From the NCBI GenBank assembly GCA_014360015.1, contig JACIYJ010000002.1:124001-188000 (forward strand): a stretch of DNA of 64,000 nucleotides, written 5' to 3'. The translations under genes were made by a program, and so were the position numbers. Under the pieces are notes generated by a model, which worked only from the letters and a program-made list of their open reading frames with translations, was not told where the DNA came from and ran no database searches. Every line of letters starts with the position of its first letter. The stretch's first letter is position 1. This document shows, piece after piece, positions 37,926 through 48,500 of the stretch. Source of the stretch: Candidatus Aminicenantota bacterium (GTDB lineage: Bacteria > Acidobacteriota > Aminicenantia > Aminicenantales > Saccharicenantaceae).

Positions 37926-40129
37926 TATTTAGTCTCTCCTAATTGTTTTAATAATTCTACAACATCTCGGTAATTATATAAATTAAACCGAGCATAAGTG
38001 TGACCGATTCCAACTTTTATAGAATAGGCTTTTTCCGGAAGGACTTTGAACAAATCTTCATCTGTCCAGTCGTCGCCTATGGCCAGGATAAAATCAAACT
38101 TATTATCCAAAAGCCAGGAAAGAGCGGCTATACCTTTGTTGACACCGGCACATCTTACCTCAACAACTTTGTTTCCGTGAAGTACCTGAATATCTATGTT
38201 GGAGGTAAAATATAGCAGATAGTCTACAAGTTCTTTAGCCCGAATAGAGGCTAGTTCAGGATGACATGGTCGGTAATGCCAGGCGATGGAAAATTCCTTT
38301 TCTTCTATAAATGAGCCAGGAAGGCGATCAACATACGTTTCCAGCACTGGTAGCAAATTGGATTTCCAGCGATTTTCTAAGGGCTTGATCGTTCTCCAGT
38401 CTTCATTTTTTCTTCTCATCCAGACGCCGTGTTCGGCTACCAGAGAGATGTCGAGAGAGCTGAACCAGTTAATCAGAGTTTTTCTGTCACGGCCGCTTAT
38501 GATTACCACCTCATTTTTTGGATCTGCTGACAATAGCCGAAGTATTTCCATTACTTCTTCTGATGGGCTGGCGGTTCTTGGATCAGTGGAAAAAGGAACC
38601 AGGGTTCCATCATAGTCCAGCAATAACAGCCGATGAAGGGCTTTTTTGTAATCCTGCTGCAAATTCACTTTGTGCTGTCCAAGTAAACGAGTTTCAAACC
38701 GTTTTTGCTCTTCTTTCAATGAAAAAAGTTCCCGGAGAAATTCATTACCCCATTTTATGACATCATAGCGTCTCAGGCGGGTTTGCATGGCTTGCATCCT
38801 TTTTTTCTGGTCTTCCTCTCTCATTTCCAGAGCTTCCTTCAGGGCATTGGCGATTTCTTTATAGTCGTTCGGATTTACTATGATGGCTTCTCCGAGCTCT
38901 CTGGCAGCTCCAGCCATCTCACTGAGAATTAGAACACCTGTTTTATCAGTCCTGGTGGCGATGTATTCTTTGGCGATAAGATTCATCCCATCTCGGATCG
39001 GGGTGATTAAGGCTACATCGCTGACACTGTAAAGAGCCACCAGTTGATTTAGTGGCAAAAATTTATATTGATATACTATGGGTATCCAGGAGATGGTACC
39101 AAATTTGCCATTGATTTTCCCTACCTGCTCATCAATTTGCTTTTTCATCATCCGGTAATGTTCAACACCGATGCGCGATGGCACCACCACCATCATCAGG
39201 ATTACCTTCCCCTGCCATTTAGGATTTTGAGCCAGGAAGGTTTCATAACCTTCTAAACGATTGATGATACCTTTGGTATAGTCCAGTCGATCAATGGAAA
39301 GGATAACCTTAAGGTCAGAAAAAATTTTCTTGAGAAGAGTTTTCTCTTTATCAACCTCTCTGGAGCTGGCCATATCAAAAAATTTCTGAAAGTTAATGCC
39401 CATAGGAAAGGTCTCAGCCTTAACCATCCGGTCTTCAAGAATGATTTTTCCCATAATGTGCTCATAGCCCAGGATTGACAGCACACATCTCAGAAAATAC
39501 TGGGTGTAATCATGGGTATGAAAGCCGATGAGGTCAGCCCCGAGTAATCCTTCCAGTATTTTTGTCTGCCACTTTCTGGGGAGAAATCTAAACATCTCGT
39601 AATCGGGAAAGGGGATATGAAGAAAAAAACCTATTGAGATCTCTTTATTTTTTTCTCTCAGCAAGCCGGGAAGAAGCATCAGATGATAGTCATGGACCCA
39701 CACTATGTCGCCAGGTTCTATCAATTCTTGAACTGCCTGGCAGAAAATTTCATTTACTCTTAGGTAGGCATTCCATTGTTCATCGTTGTATATGGCGTGG
39801 GATGGAAAATAATGGAAAAGCGGCCAGATTGTCTTATTGCAGAATCCGTTATAGAAATCGTCCATGAGGTTCTGAGGTATAAAAACAGGATAGGATTTGA
39901 AATCCCGTTGCAGGACTTCTTTTACCACTTTTACATTCTTATCGCTTACCGAACTTCCTGGCCAGCCTACCCAGAGATGCTCAAATTCAGCCAGGGACAC
40001 ATCTTTCAACGAATTCAGGTAGTCACTTAAACCAGAAACCAGGCCGCCGGCACTGGGGAGGAATTTCAATTGCTGTTTTTCTTCAGTTACGGTAATGGGT
40101 AATCTATTGGATATTAAAATTAACTTCAT
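37925..40129 (-). CDS. otsAB: Fused trehalose-6-phosphate synthase/phosphatase (OtsA-OtsB)
   Basis: A 734-residue bifunctional enzyme. Residues 1 to about 480 are a GT20 synthase ([24 protein letters not shown], the [11 protein letters not shown] motif), making trehalose-6-phosphate from NDP-glucose and glucose-6-phosphate. From about residue 500 a HAD phosphatase follows, with nucleophile motif LDYDGTLV near 503 and [10 protein letters not shown] as the metal-binding motif. Fusions of this kind channel T6P to trehalose. The ribosome site AAGGGAG lies ~7 nt from ATG. With the downstream TreT it gives two routes to the same osmoprotectant. Confidence 0.93.
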   Translation of the reverse strand: MKLILISNRLPITVTEEKQQLKFLPSAGGLVSGLSDYLNSLKDVSLAEFEHLWVGWPGSSVSDKNVKVVKEVLQRDFKSYPVFIPQNLMDDFYNGFCNKTIWPLFHYFPSHAIYNDEQWNAYLRVNEIFCQAVQELIEPGDIVWVHDYHLMLLPGLLREKNKEISIGFFLHIPFPDYEMFRFLPRKWQTKILEGLLGADLIGFHTHDYTQYFLRCVLSILGYEHIMGKIILEDRMVKAETFPMGINFQKFFDMASSREVDKEKTLLKKIFSDLKVILSIDRLDYTKGIINRLEGYETFLAQNPKWQGKVILMMVVVPSRIGVEHYRMMKKQIDEQVGKINGKFGTISWIPIVYQYKFLPLNQLVALYSVSDVALITPIRDGMNLIAKEYIATRTDKTGVLILSEMAGAARELGEAIIVNPNDYKEIANALKEALEMREEDQKKRMQAMQTRLRRYDVIKWGNEFLRELFSLKEEQKRFETRLLGQHKVNLQQDYKKALHRLLLLDYDGTLVPFSTDPRTASPSEEVMEILRLLSADPKNEVVIISGRDRKTLINWFSSLDISLVAEHGVWMRRKNEDWRTIKPLENRWKSNLLPVLETYVDRLPGSFIEEKEFSIAWHYRPCHPELASIRAKELVDYLLYFTSNIDIQVLHGNKVVEVRCAGVNKGIAALSWLLDNKFDFILAIGDDWTDEDLFKVLPEKAYSIKVGIGHTYARFNLYNYRDVVELLKQLGETK

Positions 40130-40294
40130 AGGCGACTCCCTTTGGTGAGTTTATGAATACCAATTAGCAATAAATCGACCCAAATGGCAAAACGGAACCC
40201 GCAGAAATTTTAGGTTGTAATGGCATTTTCCGACTTTAATATAATAATAAGATATTTTCCTGATATTATCAAATTCTAAATTTGAGATTAAAAA

Positions 40295-40777
40295 TCAGCT
40301 TACTGAAGGATAACCTACAGACTGGGCGAATAGAACTTTCTGCTTGGGACGGAGCTTGAATTCGGCTGGCGTATTTTCGCGGTCGCAGTTGTGGAACCAG
40401 GCTGCTAACCCGACCGAAGCAGCATACAGGTAGATATTCTGGGCGATGAGACCCGAAGCCACATAATAATATGATTTTTGAACCTCAGGGTCTGAGATTC
40501 TCGGGTCAGGCTGACCCTCGACCACATAACGGCTCAGATCAACCACAAAGAAAATATTGACTGGTGCTTTTTCTGCACCTCGACGACCGGCTCTGGCCCG
40601 AAAATCACCGGCTACTACCGGCACTAAACGATGTGGTCCAGGATCATAGAAATAGACACCTTCAGGCATGGCTACATATAGATCGATTTCCTGAGAGTTG
40701 CTGGCTGAAGCTGCCGTTCGCCCCGGCTTGCTTCTGATTAAACTTCCTTCAGATCGATTGATGCCAAAAGCTGCCAA
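40295..40777 (-). pseudogene. N-terminally truncated nitroreductase-family (SagB-like) gene
   Basis: 160 codons matching the C-terminal three quarters of nitroreductase/SagB-type oxidoreductases: AAFGINR, EIDLYVAMPEGVYFYD, and VASGLIAQNIYLYAASVGL as the FMN-domain helix. Homology continues upstream of the only usable start (TTG 40777) as SNLLLAAFG, then hits a stop after ~14 codons, so roughly the first 50-60 residues that help form the FMN site are missing. Likely inactive. No neighbouring thiazole or oxazole peptide genes exist. Confidence 0.6.
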
Positions 40778-40901
40778 GAGCAGGTTTGAGAGAACAGGTA
40801 ATAGATAATTTAATCTTTATTTGCTTGAGCACATTTTCAATTTAACACATCTTTTGTGCCGGGCAAAATCATATGATTGTCAAAAATAAGTAAAAATAAG
40901 T

Positions 40902-40934
40902 AAATATGTAGGACGTCCCGCTTTTTTTCGTCCT
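40902..40934. repeat. Dispersed palindromic repeat
   Basis: AAATATGTAGGACGTCCC (40902-40919) is identical to 34339-34356. Here a second arm, CGTCCT, follows after a T run, so AGGACG...CGTCCT can fold. It resembles a small REP-like element in noncoding DNA. Confidence 0.55.
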
Positions 40935-40949
40935 GCTTTTTTCACTTTT

Positions 40950-41759
40950 TCATTTGCCCTGATTTTTCATCGAGCTTCCGGCGATGATTTTTATGGCCAG
41001 ACAATCATAAACCACCCGGCCTCGCTGATAAACCACCGCACTTCGTCTCAGCACCCGCCAGCCGCCATTTTGATACACGGCCTCTGCTTCCAGCTTTTCT
41101 ACCAAGTCAGGCGCAGCTTCCAGCTGTTCAACCAGGATCGGGTTTTGCGATAAGACCAGAGGCTTTATTCCGGGCCCGGCCACAATCATCACTGGCTCCA
41201 CCAGCAGGTTGGTCAGTTCGGGCAGAGGAAAAGCTGGAGCCGCGGCTTTGGTCTGAAGGCTGATCATCCTGGCCCGAGCGTCTGGCCCAGCTTCCTTTTT
41301 GGTAGCCTCAATCATATCGAGCAAATACAGTCGAACATCGTCCAGGTTTTTGGCCTGATGTATCTTATCGATATTAGGATATATGGTCAGCGCTTTGGCC
41401 AGAATAGATATTTCGCGCAGATAATGGCTTCTCTGGTTGTCTGGAACGACATGCATCACAATGATCGACACCGGCTTGCCGTCGGGTGCGCCATACTCTA
41501 TTCCAGTCGGGCTCCAGCCGATGACGCACATCAGATCTTCTTCGTAAGGCACGCGGGCGTGCGGGCAGGCCCAGCCCTTGCCCAGGCCAGTGTTAGCTGC
41601 TTCTTCTCTTTTCAGCACCAGTCCGACCACATCCGTTCCGGCTGGAGTTTCCGGAAATGCTTCGATGATATGGGCCAGGAATTGCAAAGCATGAGTCTTA
41701 TCATTTTCGGGAAGCTCAAAAAGTCGACCTTCCTGGAGAGCATCAAGTAGAGTATCCAT
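40950..41759 (-). CDS. PTS EIIA(Ntr)-like domain protein coupled to the Mg2+ ATPase
   Basis: A 269-residue protein. Residues 1 to about 150 are a PTS_EIIA_2/PtsN-like domain with the phosphorylatable His67 in ACPHARV. Residues 160-269 are an added domain of unknown type with a hydrophobic TNLLVEPVMIVAG stretch. Its start overlaps the mgtA-type stop by one base (TGATG), so it is translated with the transporter. PtsN controls K+ and Mg2+ homeostasis in proteobacteria, so here the domain may directly regulate the ATPase. No EI or HPr is in the window, so phosphorylation cannot be confirmed. Confidence 0.75.
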   Translation of the reverse strand: MDTLLDALQEGRLFELPENDKTHALQFLAHIIEAFPETPAGTDVVGLVLKREEAANTGLGKGWACPHARVPYEEDLMCVIGWSPTGIEYGAPDGKPVSIIVMHVVPDNQRSHYLREISILAKALTIYPNIDKIHQAKNLDDVRLYLLDMIEATKKEAGPDARARMISLQTKAAAPAFPLPELTNLLVEPVMIVAGPGIKPLVLSQNPILVEQLEAAPDLVEKLEAEAVYQNGGWRVLRRSAVVYQRGRVVYDCLAIKIIAGSSMKNQGK

Positions 41760-44434
41760 CAGTCACCTCCATAACGTTTAAAGAACCAGGTTTTAACTAA
41801 ATGGGCCAGCACCGAATAGGCCAGAAGAAATCCCGCTATCCAGACCCAGTAGATCGCGGGCAGCGGCACCATTCCCAAAGCGCTGGCAAAGGGGGAGTAG
41901 GGCAGCCAGGCGCCGATAGCCATTATTGCCAGTGTGGTCATCATCAGATGAAATGAAGGCTGGCTCTGGATGAACGGAATCCTTTTTGTCCTGATGATGT
42001 GGACGATCAGGGTTTGGGTCAGCAGGGATTCCACAAACCAGCCTGTCTGGAAAAGCTTGACCAGAAAGTCTTTCTGCCCGGCAGCTACAGCCGGATTCAG
42101 ATAGGCATTGCAATGGAAAAAGAACCACATCAGGGCAAAGGTGGCGTAATCAAAAATAGAGCTGATCGGCCCGAGGAAAATCATAAACCGCTTGATGCTC
42201 ATGATGTCCCATTTCCGCGGTCTGGCGATAAGTTCTTCATCCACTCGGTCAGTGGGTATTCCGGTCTGTGAGAAATCATAAAGCAGGTTGTTGGTCAGAA
42301 TCTGCACCGGCCGCATCGGCAGGAACGGCAGCAGATAGCTGGCGCCCAGTACGCTGAACATATTGCCGAAATTGGAACTGGCAGCCATCCGGATATATTT
42401 GACAATATTAGCAAAAACCCGTCGTCCTTCTATAATCCCCTCTTCCAGTACCAGCAGACTTTTTACCAGGAGGACAATGTCGGCAGATTCCTTGGCCACA
42501 TCTACAGCTGAATCCACTGAAATCCCGACATCCGCAGCTCGCAGAGCTGGAGCGTCGTTTATCCCATCGCCGAGAAAACCGACAACATGGCCATTCTGGC
42601 GGAGAGCCTCAACAATTTCTTCTTTTTGCGACGGGCTCAGCTTGACAAAAATATTGTTGGTTTCTACAGCTCTGGAAAACTCCTCAGAGGAAAGCCGAGC
42701 CAGCTCGGCTCCGGTAATCATTCCTTCAATTTCAATGCCCACATCATGACAGACTTTCTGGGTTACCAGCCCGTTATCTCCTGTCAGGACCTTAATTTTT
42801 ACCCCGGCCTTTTTCAGAAGCTCAACTGCCTCAGAAGCCGAGGTTTTTGGCGGGTCAAAGAAGGCAATATAGCCAAGCAGGATTAGCTGGCTTTCGTCTT
42901 CAATAGTAAAGACTGTTTTGGTCCTGGGAAATTCGCGATAGGCGATTCCCAGCACCCGGAAGCCCTGGCGGTTGAGCTGTTCGACTTCTTCGAAGAGGTC
43001 GGCCTTAATCATATCGATAAGGGGATAAACTTCGTCACCGATCTGATAGCTGGTGCAACAGGAGTAGATTTCTTCGACGGCGCCCTTGCAGATGAGCACA
43101 TGGTCTCCTTCGTAATCCACAACCACTGACATCCGGCGGCGCTGAAAATCGAAAGGAAGTTCATCCACCAGGCGGCAGTTTTGCTCTATCTCCAGCTCCT
43201 CGTGTTCGAGGATGGCCCGGTCGATCAGGTTGCGCAGGCCGGTCTGGAAGTAGCTGTTGAGATAAGCGTAGGTGAGCACATCCTCGCTGGTATTACCGAG
43301 TATGTCCACGTGCTTCTCCAGGACAACATGGTCCTGGGTCAGAGTCCCAGTTTTATCAGTGCATAATACATCGATGGCGCCAAAATTCTGAATTGCTGGC
43401 AGCCTTTTAACGATGACTTTTTTATTGGCCATGGTCAGAGCACCCTTGGCCAGGTTGACGGTGATGATCATCGGCAACATTTCAGGAGTGAGGCCGACAG
43501 CGATAGACAGGCCGAAGAGCAGAGCCTCCAGCCAGTTGCCCTTGGTTAGGCCGACAATAAGGAACACGGCAAAGACCATCACCAGCATGAACCGGATCAT
43601 CAACCAGGTGAAATTGCGAACGCCTCGATCGAAGCTGGTTTCGGGGGGCTCTTCAGTGAGCTTCTCAGAGATGGCTCCGAACAGAGTGCGAGGACCAGTG
43701 TTAATCACCAGACCGCGAGCTGTGCCGCTTGTGACAAAAGTTCCGAGAAAGCAGGCGTTGGGCAGGTCGATGGCCGATGAAGTAGCTATGGTGGGGGCGC
43801 TGGCGGTTTTCTCGACTGGCATTGATTCTCCGGTGAGTGCAGATTCGCTGACAAAGAAGTCCTTGGCGGATACGAGCCGCAGGTCAGCCGGGATGATTGA
43901 GCCAGCATGAAGCACTACGATATCACCCGGAACAATTTCAGATATCTTAACTTCAGTTTCCACTCCATCCCTCAGGACCAGGGTGCGGGATTGAACTCGT
44001 TTCCCAAGGGATTCAACGGCCAGAGTTGAGCGGCGGTCGAGGATGTAAGACAGACCGACGCTAAGAAGGACCATCGCGCTGACGATAAAGGTCGATTTGA
44101 TTTCGCCGATGAGGGCTGAGACCATGGCGATCACCAGGAGCTGGACAACGAGCGGGCTTTTCAGCCGGCGGAACATATCAGCCCGGAAGCTAAGGCGCTT
44201 TTTGTGGGAAAGTTCGTTGGGGCCGAATTCGTCAAGGCGGCGTTCAGCTTCATCGGCGCTAAGTCCTTTGAGGGAAGTTTCAAGGCGGGACAGGGCCTGT
44301 TCCAGAGGAATGGTAGACAGCTCGATTAGCTGCTGTTCATATTCGCTTAGATTGCGAAAAACTGCCTCAGACTTATGGTTGGAGCTGAGACCATTAAAAA
44401 ATCTACCCCATAGCCCTTTTTTCTTTACAGCCAT
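41759..44434 (-). CDS. mgtA: Magnesium-importing P-type ATPase (MgtA/MgtB-type)
   Basis: An 891-residue P3B-type ATPase. It has an N-terminal cation-ATPase domain (LSADEAERRLDEFGPNEL), an actuator with TGES, phosphorylation at Asp360 in CTDKTGT, hinge GDGINDAPALRAADVG, and about ten membrane helices. The C-terminal region keeps the MgtA-like NLLYDFSQ motif. It imports Mg2+ under limitation. GGAAGG precedes the ATG. A ~490-nt leader with strong hairpins and a consensus promoter lies upstream; the PtsN-like gene follows, overlapping by one base. Confidence 0.9.
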   Translation of the reverse strand: MAVKKKGLWGRFFNGLSSNHKSEAVFRNLSEYEQQLIELSTIPLEQALSRLETSLKGLSADEAERRLDEFGPNELSHKKRLSFRADMFRRLKSPLVVQLLVIAMVSALIGEIKSTFIVSAMVLLSVGLSYILDRRSTLAVESLGKRVQSRTLVLRDGVETEVKISEIVPGDIVVLHAGSIIPADLRLVSAKDFFVSESALTGESMPVEKTASAPTIATSSAIDLPNACFLGTFVTSGTARGLVINTGPRTLFGAISEKLTEEPPETSFDRGVRNFTWLMIRFMLVMVFAVFLIVGLTKGNWLEALLFGLSIAVGLTPEMLPMIITVNLAKGALTMANKKVIVKRLPAIQNFGAIDVLCTDKTGTLTQDHVVLEKHVDILGNTSEDVLTYAYLNSYFQTGLRNLIDRAILEHEELEIEQNCRLVDELPFDFQRRRMSVVVDYEGDHVLICKGAVEEIYSCCTSYQIGDEVYPLIDMIKADLFEEVEQLNRQGFRVLGIAYREFPRTKTVFTIEDESQLILLGYIAFFDPPKTSASEAVELLKKAGVKIKVLTGDNGLVTQKVCHDVGIEIEGMITGAELARLSSEEFSRAVETNNIFVKLSPSQKEEIVEALRQNGHVVGFLGDGINDAPALRAADVGISVDSAVDVAKESADIVLLVKSLLVLEEGIIEGRRVFANIVKYIRMAASSNFGNMFSVLGASYLLPFLPMRPVQILTNNLLYDFSQTGIPTDRVDEELIARPRKWDIMSIKRFMIFLGPISSIFDYATFALMWFFFHCNAYLNPAVAAGQKDFLVKLFQTGWFVESLLTQTLIVHIIRTKRIPFIQSQPSFHLMMTTLAIMAIGAWLPYSPFASALGMVPLPAIYWVWIAGFLLAYSVLAHLVKTWFFKRYGGD

Positions 44435-44926
44435 AACTTCACCTTCCGGCTTAGAGAATTAGATAAAGTTGAAAGTCTATCACCCGGGTCTACAGACTCT
44501 AATAGTGGCTTATTATTTTTAGACAGGTTAACTCTTTCTGACGACGTAGATAGAAGGAAATCTGAATGGTCAAAGACAAGTAGGCGACAGCTGATTTTTA
44601 GGAGACAAAGTCTTATTGCCTGGAATGCCTGGAAGAAGGTCAGGAAAAATTTTTGCTGATTAAGTTCCCACCTTAAAAACCCCGGTTTCTGGAAAAGTCT
44701 TTTATTTTTCAAAGTTCACCTCCGTCCAGGCCAAGTGATTTAGACGTTCTGGCCGGAGGTGAACCACCCCTTATGCCCAGCTAAGTTCGGGACAGTTCGC
44801 CCCCCAGCCGGTACGTCTCATTACTGGGTCGATTTTGTGCTGGCTACTATAACTTCCATCCTGATCGTTCATTTTTTCTTGCCTCCCGAAGAAAGACTCG
44901 AGTTGCCGTTAATTTACTTTTTACTG
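44435..44926 (-). promoter_or_regulatory. Structured long 5' leader of mgtA (possible riboregulator)
   Basis: On the transcript, CCCAG (plus-strand CTGGG at 44824-44828) can pair with either of two downstream CTGGG copies (plus-strand CCCAG at 44803-44807 and 44776-44780), a mutually exclusive arrangement. Next comes a hairpin of 11 perfect pairs (GTTCACCTCCG 44714-44724 with CGGAGGTGAAC 44754-44764) extended by CCAG/CTGG. I cannot fit it to the M-box consensus. No T-run terminator follows. Confidence 0.5.
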
Positions 44927-44932
44927 ACTTAA

Positions 44933-44959
44933 ATTATATTTAAGATTAGTTTATGTCAA
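44933..44959 (-). promoter_or_regulatory. Consensus promoter of mgtA
   Basis: On the minus strand TTGACA (44954-44959) and TATAAT (44933-44938) both match consensus perfectly, though the spacer is only 15 nt. It places the start about 490 nt before the mgtA start codon. Confidence 0.6.
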
Positions 44960-45537
44960 GACTTTTGCAGATGAAAAAAAATTAAAAGAAGGGCAAAAAT
45001 TTAGCAAGATAGCTGTTTCTCTTTTTTTACCTGAACCCCGGTCTTAATTATCAAACCATGATTTTTTATTAACTGGGCTACGAAAATAATTTATCCTGGA
45101 TTCATTTAATTATATCTATCGGGTATATGTTAACGACCTTCAGACAGGTGTTTTACCGGAAGAATTTATAAAAAAGCAGATTAATAAAATAAGGGCCAGT
45201 AAGGCTTTTTAATAAGATTTCAATTTTTTTTGAATTAAAATAGCCTTCAGATTAAAAGCTGAATTAAGTCTAAAATCAGAATGTTTTAGAAAAAGGTATA
45301 TTTTTTTCTCGCCAATCAAAACTTTACCGCCAAAGCTTTTTAATTTTAAAGAAAAAGCTTAGATTCCAAAGTAAGAGAGCCTAATTCTTAAAAGATGGTG
45401 GTAAGGGTCATCATTATTCCTGTGGTTGTAATTTAAGCCTTATTTTATTGACATGGTGCTTGCTCAATTGATATCTTAGAAAACAAAGAGATAAAGCAGA
45501 AATAGAAGGCTAATAAATTGGAAAAAGGGGAATTAAG
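44960..45537. other. Divergent intergenic region with promoter for the SBBP gene
   Basis: AT-rich with no gene. TTGACA at 45448-45453 with TATCTT 18 nt downstream (45472-45477) is a plausible promoter for the large secreted protein, giving a leader of ~55 nt. A GGGGAATTAAG ribosome site precedes the ATG at 45538. Confidence 0.4.
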
Positions 45538-48500
45538 ATGAAGATAAAATCTTGGAGAATTCTTTTAGTTTTGGCCGTAATCCTGGGAGCCATTATCCTA
45601 ACCACCGGTTCTCCGTCGGCTGAACAACCGCAAACGGTTATTCAAAAGCAGCTATTAACTCTGCCAGAGTTAGCCAGAACTGAAACTCTGGCTGCGACCT
45701 TGCGGGAACTCCGGCTGCCGCTCTATTTTATTCCCAATAGGGGTCAGCTTGACCAGCAGGTTGATTTTTATCTTCAGAGCCGGGATAAGAATATTTATTT
45801 CAGCGCTGACGGAGTTACCATCGCCTTGAATAATCCCGGTAAAGCTGTTCAAGCAGTTACTTGCAAGAATATTTTAAGCTTCTCTTTGGAAAATAAATCA
45901 GCTCCTGCTGATGGCTGGGCTCGCTGGGTGGTTAAGCTGGAGTTTGTCGGAGCTAATAGCGAGGTCAGACCTGCGGGGCAAGGGAAGACCGAAACCACAG
46001 TTTCTTATTTCAAAGGCCAGCCTGAAAACTGGCTTACTGGTCTTCCCACGTATTCCACAATTGCCTACCGGAATCTCTGGCCGGGGGTGGACTTAGCTTT
46101 TTCCGGTGATGACAGCCGTTTAAAATATGAATTTGTGGTTAATCCAGGGGCCGACCCTTCGACGATCAAACTGAGTTATCGCGGCGCCAGTCAGGTTCTT
46201 CTAAATGAAAAGGGCCAGCTTGAAATTCACACGCCTGCCGGAAGCTTTGTGGATGAAGCGCCGGTAGCTTATCAGATTATAGATGGTCAGAAAATTTACG
46301 TTCCGGTAAAATTTGAGATATTAGAGAAAACAATTGGAATCGATGGTCTGGTTTTGCTTGGCCACACTTTCAAGCTCGGGACCTATGACCGGACACGGGT
46401 TTTATACATCGACCCGGCCATTCTGATTTATAGCGGATATCTTGGCGGCTCATCCAATGACAGGGCTTTAGCTATCGCCATTGACAGCTCCGGGAATGCT
46501 TATCTAACCGGCTGGACAGCCTCCTATGATTTTCCGGTAGCGGTCGGTCCTGAGCCGATCTTCAACGGTCCAGCTCTTGGAACTGACGCCTTTGTGGCCA
46601 GAATTAATGCCGCTGGAACCGGGCTGGTTTATTGCGGTTATCTTGGAGGAAGTTATGATGATGGTGGAACTGGCATTGCGGTTGATAGCTCGGGTAATGC
46701 CTATGTCTGTGGCTATACCAAATCGCCTGATTTCCCGGTTGTGGTCGGACCTTATACTAACTACCAGGGAAATATCACCCAAAACAGCGAGGCTTTCATA
46801 ACTAAAATTAATGCCACTGGAACGACCTTGATTTATAGCGGGTATATTGGTGGCACATTGACCGATCAGGCTTCAGCGGTAGCTGTGGATAGCTTCGGCC
46901 GGGCTTATGTCTGCGGCACCACTGAGTCTTCTGATTTCCCCACCAGGACCGGTCCTGATCTGAGCTATAACGGTCTCAAAGACGCCTTTGTGCTGAGAGT
47001 GGCGGCTTGTGGTTCCCAGCTTGACTGGAGTGGATTTATCGGTGGGACCAATGATGATGTCGGGGCTTCAATTGCTATTGATGCCAGCGGTAATGCCTAT
47101 GTTACGGGTTACACAGCTTCGACTCAAGGCAATCAATTTCCGGTAAAAAATGGTCCGAAGTTAGCCCATTCCGGCGGGCTGGATGCTTTCGTGGTTAAGG
47201 TCAATTCTTCAGGCTCATCCCTGGCCTATTGCGGCTATATTGGCGGAACTTCAGACGATTATGGGTCAGGGATTGCTGTTGATAGTTCAGGAAACGCTTA
47301 TATAACGGGAGCTACCATCTCGGCCACTGGCTTTCCAGTTACAGTCGGTCCTGACCTCAGCTATAACGGCGGGTGGGAGGCTTTTGTAGCTAAGGTCAAT
47401 GCTGCCGGTTCCAGGTTGGTTTTCTGCGGTTTTGTCGGGGGCTCAGCGGATGACATCGGTATATCCATAGCGGTTGATTCGGCTGGTGTTGTCTATCTGG
47501 CTGGAGCCACTGAGTCCAGCAATTTTCCGGTTGCTGGTGGACTATATTCTTATAAAGGAAATCGCGATGCTTTTGTCAGCGTACTTCGGGCTGATGGTCA
47601 AGGCTATTATTATTCAACTTTCTTAGGGGGTTCTGACCTGGAAGAAGCCAACGGAATTGCGGCTGACGGAGCCGGCAATATTTTTGTGGCCGGGTTTACC
47701 CGTTCGCCAGATTTTCCGGTGCTGAATGGACCTTATTTAACTCCAGGCGGCGGAACCGGCTATCTGGCTGAAGATGCCTTTGTTACCAGTATATATGGAA
47801 AGCTGCCACCGGCTGCTCCAGTCAATCTTCGTTTGACCAGCGTCACTGATATTGAAGCCAACCTGGCCTGGGATGATAAATCAAATAACGAGGATGGTTT
47901 TAAGATTGAAAGAAAAACTGGTTCGACTGGCACCTGGAGTCAAATAGCCGCGGTGGGAGCCAATGTCACAACCTATAAAAATAGCGGACTGAGTGAAGCC
48001 ACGAATTATTATTATCGGGTCAAAGCCTATAATGATATCGGCGATTCGCCTTATTCAAATGAGCTGAGTGTTCTGACCAAACCGGCAGCGCCAAGCAATC
48101 TGGTGGCAACAGTGGTCAATGAGCGTCAAATCAATCTAAGCTGGACGGATAATTCTGCTGGTGAAAGCGGATTCCGGGTTGAGCGGAAAACCGGAAGCGG
48201 CAGCTGGTCGAAGCTAACCAATTTAGCGGCTAATGTGACCTCTTATTCAGATACCAGCGTCGTTGAAACCACAACCTACACTTACCGGGTGCTTGCTTTT
48301 AATGATAGTGGAGATTCGGCGGCTTCCAATGAAGCCACGGTGACCACACCGGCTCTGACCATTCCGGCGGCTCCGGGCAACCTGCAGGCTCAGGCGATTT
48401 CTGCCAGCCGGGTCAGTCTGGGCTGGACAGATAATTCTTATAATGAAGACGGCTTTAAGATTGAAAGGAAAACTGGAGCTGGTGGTACCTGGGTTCAGAC

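Noticed and set aside
40295..40777. Intact SagB-type dehydrogenase for peptide natural products
   Set aside because: The N-terminal part is missing, with a stop upstream, and no precursor or cyclodehydratase genes are near.
44435..44926. M-box (ykoK) Mg2+ riboswitch
   Set aside because: I could not locate the conserved core stretches of the M-box in the leader; called only a structured leader of unknown class.
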